Shown in pieces: positions 32,555 to 35,966 of a stretch of DNA of 35,966 bases. The notes beneath the pieces were generated by a model. The model was not told where the DNA came from. It did not search any database and saw only the letters and a program-made list of their open reading frames with translations. The translations under genes were made by a program, and so were the position numbers. How positions within the stretch are numbered: the first letter of the stretch is position 1; every line of letters starts with the position of its first letter. Origin of the DNA: JAXGRD01 sp050946655 (GTDB lineage: Bacteria > Bacillota > Clostridia > Peptostreptococcales > Anaerovoracaceae); contig JBMNVE010000012.1 in assembly GCA_050946655.1 (NCBI GenBank), positions 1 through 35,966 on the forward strand. The letters are read 5' to 3'.

Positions 32555-33568
32555 ATGGATTGGATAAAAATCTTAGGTGATTTTCTTCAGAACCAGGTGC
32601 TGGGGATGAAATGGATCAACGATTGTATCGGAAATGCTCTAGCTGCCATGGGTTTAGATCTTTCCCACAGATGGGTGAGCAGCATACAATTCTTTCTCTA
32701 CGATGTAATCAAGATCACCATACTCCTTTGGGTGTTGATCTTCCTCATCAGTTACATACAAAGTCACTTCCCTCCCCAGCGGACCAAAGAAACACTTGGT
32801 CGTCTCAGAGGAATAAAAGCCAACACCATGTCAGCCCTCTTGGGAACAGTAACACCTTTTTGTTCTTGCTCATCGATCCCCTTGTTTATGGGCTTTACCA
32901 GTGGGGGGCTGCCTTTAGGGGTAACCTTTTCTTTTCTTATTTCTTCACCCATGGTAGATCTAGGCTCATTGGTGATTCTTACAAGCATATTCGGATGGAA
33001 GGTCGCCATTGTCTATGTTCTCTTGGGACTGATCATTGCGGTTGCCGGTGGAACTCTCATAGAGAAGCTACATTTAGAAAAGTATGTGAAGAGCGTTGTT
33101 CCTCCGTGTGCATGTGCACAGACTCAGATATCCCAAGTGACCAGAAAGGACCGGGTAAATTATGCAAAGGAGCAGGCAATTGAAACCTTCAAGAAAGTGT
33201 TTCCCTACATTCTTGTAGGCGTTGGAATCGGTGCAATGATCCACAACTGGATACCTGAGGATTGGATCGTGTTGGCTTTGGGTAGGGATAACATGTTTGG
33301 GGTGATTTATGCCACCTTGGTAGGCATCCCCATGTATGCGGACATCTTTGGTACTATTCCTATTGCGGAGGCACTTCTATATAAAGGCGCTCAGCTGGGT
33401 TCTGTATTGTCGCTTATGATGGCCGTCACCACCTTATCTCTTCCTTCCTTGATCATGCTGAAAAAAGTCGTTAAACTAAAACTGATGGCCATATTTATCT
33501 GTATCTGTACAGTAGGTATCATTATCATTGGATATTTTTTTAATATAATACAGCATATATTGTTGTAA
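32555..33568 (+). CDS. arsP: ArsP-type permease (DUF318 family)
   Basis: A 337-residue membrane protein with about eight helices. The hallmark is TPFCSCSSIPLFMGF (about residues 99-113), where conserved Cys residues line the path in ArsP, followed by GLPLGVTFSFLISSPMVDLGS. A second copy of the fold begins near 215 (VFPYILVGVGIGAMIHN). Characterised ArsP exports trivalent organoarsenicals, while other DUF318 members may move other metals or metalloids. A cytoplasmic loop has another Cys pair (PPCACAQ). Position between an ArsR-type gene and an arsenate reductase supports an arsenic role. No ArsB or Acr3 is present in the window. Confidence 0.85.
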   Translation: MDWIKILGDFLQNQVLGMKWINDCIGNALAAMGLDLSHRWVSSIQFFLYDVIKITILLWVLIFLISYIQSHFPPQRTKETLGRLRGIKANTMSALLGTVTPFCSCSSIPLFMGFTSGGLPLGVTFSFLISSPMVDLGSLVILTSIFGWKVAIVYVLLGLIIAVAGGTLIEKLHLEKYVKSVVPPCACAQTQISQVTRKDRVNYAKEQAIETFKKVFPYILVGVGIGAMIHNWIPEDWIVLALGRDNMFGVIYATLVGIPMYADIFGTIPIAEALLYKGAQLGSVLSLMMAVTTLSLPSLIMLKKVVKLKLMAIFICICTVGIIIIGYFFNIIQHILL

Positions 33569-33580
33569 GGAGGTAGATCC

Positions 33581-33973
33581 ATGAAGAAAAAAGTGGCTTT
33601 TATATGCGTGCACAACTCCTGTCGCAGTCAAATAGCCGAAGCATTGGGTAATCATCTAGCCGGAGATATGTTTGAAAGCTATTCTGCGGGTACCGAAACC
33701 AAGCCACATATCAATCAGGATGCAGTGCGGCTGATGAAGGAGATTTATGGGATCGATATGGAAGAGACACAGTACAGCAAGACATTTGATAAAATACCTG
33801 TTCCGGACATCCTGATTTCTATGGGCTGCGAAGTGGGGTGCCCCATAGTAGGAAAGGCCTTTGATGACAATTGGGATCTTGCGGATCCAACGGGGAAGGA
33901 TGATGCTTTCTTTAGGAAGATCATCCAAAAGATAGAAAATCACATTCTAGCATTAAAAGAAGAAAATATGTAA
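33581..33973 (+). CDS. arsC: Arsenate reductase, LMW-phosphatase type
   Basis: A 130-residue protein of the low-molecular-weight tyrosine phosphatase fold. The P-loop nucleophile motif is CVHNSCRSQ (Cys9, Cys14), the general-acid region is near DNWDLADPTGKDD, and a second Cys pair, MGCEVGCP (Cys83, Cys87), could relay disulfides to thioredoxin. It would reduce arsenate to arsenite. Cys83-Cys87 spacing is shorter than the Cys82/Cys89 pair of the Staphylococcus enzyme, so the electron donor is uncertain. AAGGAGGT precedes the ATG, 12 bp after the permease. Its stop is two bases from that of the convergent LytTR gene. Confidence 0.88.
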   Translation: MKKKVAFICVHNSCRSQIAEALGNHLAGDMFESYSAGTETKPHINQDAVRLMKEIYGIDMEETQYSKTFDKIPVPDILISMGCEVGCPIVGKAFDDNWDLADPTGKDDAFFRKIIQKIENHILALKEENM

Positions 33974-33975
33974 GC

Positions 33976-34722
33976 CTAGATCCCATTCTTATAGAGAATA
34001 TCATAGTATTTTTCACTGATCGGACAAACCAAATCACTTGAAACGAAGTGTGCTGTCCATCTTCCCTTTACTTTTTCAATATATGAGATTTGATTGGTAT
34101 TGATCCCATAAAATCGATGGCATCTGATGATGTGAGGTGAGTTGAACAGATCCAGGACTTTAACTAAGCTGGTCCGTTTTATGGTAAACGTCTCATGGAC
34201 CGTATGTATGCTGCACTCCTTGTTCTGTATTTCCAAAAAAATGATGTCCTTTAAGGAAAATCGCTTTATTCCATTGGATGTTTTTATTTCGATTTCTTTT
34301 TTCCTTGATGTCCGCTCTTTTTTTGAATCCTCAATTGCCTCCAGATATAATCCTATTTTGCTTTGAATATCGATCCGATCCAAGGGAAGAGAGATATAAT
34401 TGCGAAGCTTATAGACTTGATATGTGGACAAGCCGGAAACGCCCATCAGGCTGTAACTGTGTTGTGTCACGAAAATGACGGGAGTATTTCTATATCTTCT
34501 TATGGTCCTTATTTTCTTTTCCAGAACGTAGCCGCTAATCGTATCAAGGTCTATATCTATGATAAAAATATCGTATGAGACACTGTTGTTAAAAATCAAA
34601 TCAATCCCGTCATCTACAACAGTCGTGGTGGTGATGGAACAAGAATTTAAACAACCGCCAATGCTGTCTGCCAAGAATAGCACCCTCTTATGATTTGAAC
34701 TGATAATAAACACATCGATCAA
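33976..34722 (-). CDS. LytTR-type DNA-binding regulator with degenerate receiver domain
   Basis: A 248-residue regulator with a receiver-like domain (1-120) and a C-terminal LytTR domain (about 145-245, KEIEIKTSNGIKRFSLKDIIFLEIQNKEC and IIRCHRFYGINTNQISYIEKV). Asp56 in IFIIDIDLD matches the phosphoacceptor position, but the acidic pair after strand 1 is replaced by Ser-Ser-Asn (residues 8-10), and the conserved Lys before Pro appears as Leu (NYISLPLD). It is thus probably a pseudo-receiver working without phosphorylation. No histidine kinase is adjacent. It starts at TTG 34722 with AAAGAGG six bases upstream. It is divergent from a lysine exporter gene, its likely target. Confidence 0.82.
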   Translation of the reverse strand: MIDVFIISSNHKRVLFLADSIGGCLNSCSITTTTVVDDGIDLIFNNSVSYDIFIIDIDLDTISGYVLEKKIRTIRRYRNTPVIFVTQHSYSLMGVSGLSTYQVYKLRNYISLPLDRIDIQSKIGLYLEAIEDSKKERTSRKKEIEIKTSNGIKRFSLKDIIFLEIQNKECSIHTVHETFTIKRTSLVKVLDLFNSPHIIRCHRFYGINTNQISYIEKVKGRWTAHFVSSDLVCPISEKYYDILYKNGI

Positions 34723-34742
34723 TTTGGACCTCTTTGAAGTAC

Positions 34743-34759
34743 ATTTCAGAGGATTTCAG
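34743..34759. promoter_or_regulatory. Tandem repeat in the LytTR-lysO intergenic region
   Basis: ATTTCAG occurs at 34743-34749 and again at 34753-34759, a 10-base period, flanked by GTAC on both sides. LytTR proteins bind paired short direct repeats on one face of the helix, so this is a candidate site in the 98-bp gap between the divergent genes. No clear sigma-A promoter was identified on either strand. Confidence 0.35.
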
Positions 34760-34826
34760 GTACACATGATTGTATTCCAAAAATCCCTTTGATACCATAA
34801 AACCATGAAATGGGGAGGTAATGCTT

Positions 34827-35777
34827 ATGACCATTTTACCATTTACTTGCCTGGGCGTGGGTATTTTTTTAGGTGTTATGAACAAAAGCCCCAAGGTTAA
34901 GGTTGCCTTTGAAAATGTTTCAACGGTCGCTTTGATTTTTCTGATGTTCTCCATCGGAGCAGGAATAGGCGTGGACAAAAGAATCATCAGCCAATTTGGG
35001 GCTATCGGGATAAATTGTACCGTTATGGCCCTGTCAGCCATTTTTTTCAGCGTCATCTTTGTGGTGATCTGTGAAAAAACTGTATTGCCCTTGAAGGCTG
35101 TTGACCTTCGACTGAAAAAGGAAAAATTGGGAATTCTTCTCAACGAAAGCGAGGATGAAAGCGAAAAAAAGAAAGTCAGCAATTTGGTTTGGATCATGCC
35201 GGGAAGTATTCTGCTGGGACTGGGTGCAGGAATAGTATTCAGAGAAGGTTTACTTATGATCCATATGGACGATGTATTCACTGTAGCATTGATCGTTCTG
35301 TATATATGCGTTGGGTTTTCACAAGGCAGCAATAAAGAAGTTTTCAGGTATGTCAAGATGATCGGCCTGCGGGTATTGTGGCTATCTGCGGCAATTCTAG
35401 TCGGTAGCCTAATTGGCGGATTGGTCGCATCCTTGATCCTGGATGTTCCAACCAAGATCTCTTTGCTGGCTTCAGGGGGAATGAGCTTCTATAGTATTAC
35501 CGGGGCATATATGACACGAAGCTATGGCCTTGAACTTGGAACGTATGGGTTTCTTGTAAATGTACTTCGGGAGTTCTTCACTGTTCTGTTGATGCCTCTA
35601 CTGACGAAAATAAGCTTAGGAAGTCCAATTGCAGGTGGTGCGGCAGGGAATATGGATACAATGCTCGCTCCGGTCACAAAATTTATCGGACCCCATTTAG
35701 GTCTGGTGACATTGATCACGGGGACGATTTTAACCTTTATTGTGCCTTTTTTGCTTCCGATTTTAGCTAATTTATAG
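34827..35777 (+). CDS. lysO: Lysine exporter LysO family protein
   Basis: A membrane protein of about 316 residues and eight or more helices, of the LysO (YbjE, DUF340) family. The N-terminal half has three helices and a charged loop (about 95-120), and the C-terminal half carries GSLIGGLVASLILDVPTK, ASGGMSFYSITGAYMTRSYG, LVNVLREFFTVLLMPLLTK and GGAAGNMDTMLAPV. E. coli LysO exports L-lysine and the toxic analogue thialysine. ATG 34821 is also in frame, but only two bases separate it from GGGGAGGT; ATG 34827 has normal spacing. It is divergent from the LytTR regulator, so control by that protein is plausible. Confidence 0.85.
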   Translation: MTILPFTCLGVGIFLGVMNKSPKVKVAFENVSTVALIFLMFSIGAGIGVDKRIISQFGAIGINCTVMALSAIFFSVIFVVICEKTVLPLKAVDLRLKKEKLGILLNESEDESEKKKVSNLVWIMPGSILLGLGAGIVFREGLLMIHMDDVFTVALIVLYICVGFSQGSNKEVFRYVKMIGLRVLWLSAAILVGSLIGGLVASLILDVPTKISLLASGGMSFYSITGAYMTRSYGLELGTYGFLVNVLREFFTVLLMPLLTKISLGSPIAGGAAGNMDTMLAPVTKFIGPHLGLVTLITGTILTFIVPFLLPILANL

Positions 35778-35826
35778 AATATCCATTGTCGCCGGGTCAC
35801 AAGCCCCGGTTACTTAAAAAATAATA

Positions 35827-35850
35827 CAAGAAGAACATAGGTTCTTCTTG
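35827..35850 (+). terminator. Hairpin terminator after lysO
   Basis: A perfect 10-bp stem, CAAGAAGAAC (35827-35836) and GTTCTTCTTG (35841-35850), with a 4-nt loop, followed by ACATTTT. The tail is a poor U-tract but the hairpin is strong. Its 3-prime arm supplies the first three bases of the next -35 box. A smaller 5-bp CCGGG/CCCGG hairpin lies at 35792-35809. Confidence 0.6.
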
Positions 35851-35876
35851 ACATTTTGCGAACGTTTGTTTATGAT
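35848..35876 (+). promoter_or_regulatory. Sigma-A promoter of the last, truncated gene
   Basis: TTGACA (35848-35853), a 17-base spacer and TATGAT (35871-35876): a near-consensus promoter. Transcription would begin near 35883, about 46 bases before ATG 35929. Two LexA-box-like sites overlap the spacer and -10, and the early transcribed region. Confidence 0.85.
35859..35872 (+). promoter_or_regulatory. lexA operator: LexA (SOS) box-like operator 1
   Basis: CGAACGTTTGTTTA fits the Gram-positive LexA consensus CGAACRNRYGTTYG/C at nearly every position, with GAAC (35860-35863) and GTTT (35868-35871) separated by four bases. It overlaps the spacer and the -10 box, an ideal place for repression. 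Confidence 0.6.
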
Positions 35877-35892
35877 ATAGAAAAGAACAGAA

Positions 35893-35906
35893 AGAACATA
35901 CGTTTA
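35893..35906 (+). promoter_or_regulatory. lexA operator: LexA (SOS) box-like operator 2
   Basis: AGAACATACGTTTA has GAAC (35894-35897), the favoured RNRY centre ATAC and GTTT (35902-35905). It lies 34 bases from box 1, centre to centre, and just past the expected start site. Confidence 0.6.
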
Positions 35907-35928
35907 TAAAGGATAGGGGAGGGCAATC

Positions 35929-35966
35929 ATGAGAAAGAAGAGCCATCGACTGAAGTCAAGAATTCG
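35929..35966 (+). CDS. Start of an SOS-regulated gene, truncated by the window edge
   Basis: ATG 35929 follows GGGGAGGG (35916-35923) with five-base spacing and opens MRKKSHRLKSRI. Only twelve complete codons are visible. The strong promoter and paired LexA-like boxes indicate a DNA-damage-inducible gene. In related Clostridia lexA and a divergent or adjacent LysM/YneA-type division inhibitor lie near miaA, and a basic N-terminus followed by a membrane anchor would suit the YneA-type protein. That is inference; the product cannot be identified from these residues. Confidence 0.6.
   Translation, partial: MRKKSHRLKSRI

Noticed and set aside
34688..35455. 255-codon minus-strand frame opposite lysO and overlapping the LytTR start
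   Set aside because: Composition is low-complexity Ser/Ile/Pro, no ribosome binding site, and lysO is well supported on the other strand.

Overview
The window reads as chromosomal DNA of a low-to-mid GC Gram-positive anaerobe, most likely a member of the Clostridia. The reasons are the HrcA/CIRCE class I heat-shock operon, the clostridial order asp23-nusB-(Kae1-like)-xseA-xseB-ispA-dxs-tlyA, the mutS-mutL-miaA block followed by a methionine gamma-lyase-like gene, strong AGGAGG-type ribosome binding sites, several TTG/GTG starts, and an EFR1-type flavodoxin-ferredoxin protein. I cannot name the species. No tRNA, rRNA, insertion sequence or CRISPR array was seen.

Positions 1-7580 hold what looks like a catabolic island. 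On the minus strand a sigma-54 activator with a PAS sensor (3469-4971) lies upstream of an M20-type hydrolase of the carbamoylase/allantoate amidohydrolase family (2004-3227) and a sodium:solute symporter (140-1906). A textbook -24/-12 sigma-54 promoter (3290-3304) precedes the hydrolase, and a strong hairpin terminator (34-65) closes the unit. Divergent from the regulator are a CoA-acylating aldehyde dehydrogenase (5131-6504) and a malate/L-lactate (sulfolactate/ureidoglycolate) dehydrogenase family enzyme (6495-7580). The substrate is unknown.

Positions 7583-15863 carry hemW, glpK, an EFR1 ferredoxin, and then hrcA-grpE-dnaK-dnaJ behind a sigma-A promoter and a perfect CIRCE operator (11124-11150), ending at a hairpin terminator.

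Positions 15891-22499 are one tightly overlapping operon: Asp23-family protein, nusB, a Kae1/TsaD paralogue, xseA, xseB, a prenyl synthase, dxs and tlyA. After it come an aminotransferase, mutS, mutL, miaA, a Xer-like recombinase overlapping miaA, the methionine gamma-lyase-like gene and a TVP38/VTT membrane protein (22539-32091).

Positions 32099-35777 look accessory: an ArsR-type repressor, an ArsP-type permease and an arsenate reductase, then a convergent LytTR regulator with a degenerate receiver domain, divergent from a LysO-type lysine exporter. The window ends with a strong promoter bearing two LexA-box-like sites (35848-35906) in front of a truncated gene, probably an SOS gene such as lexA or a LysM/YneA-type division inhibitor.
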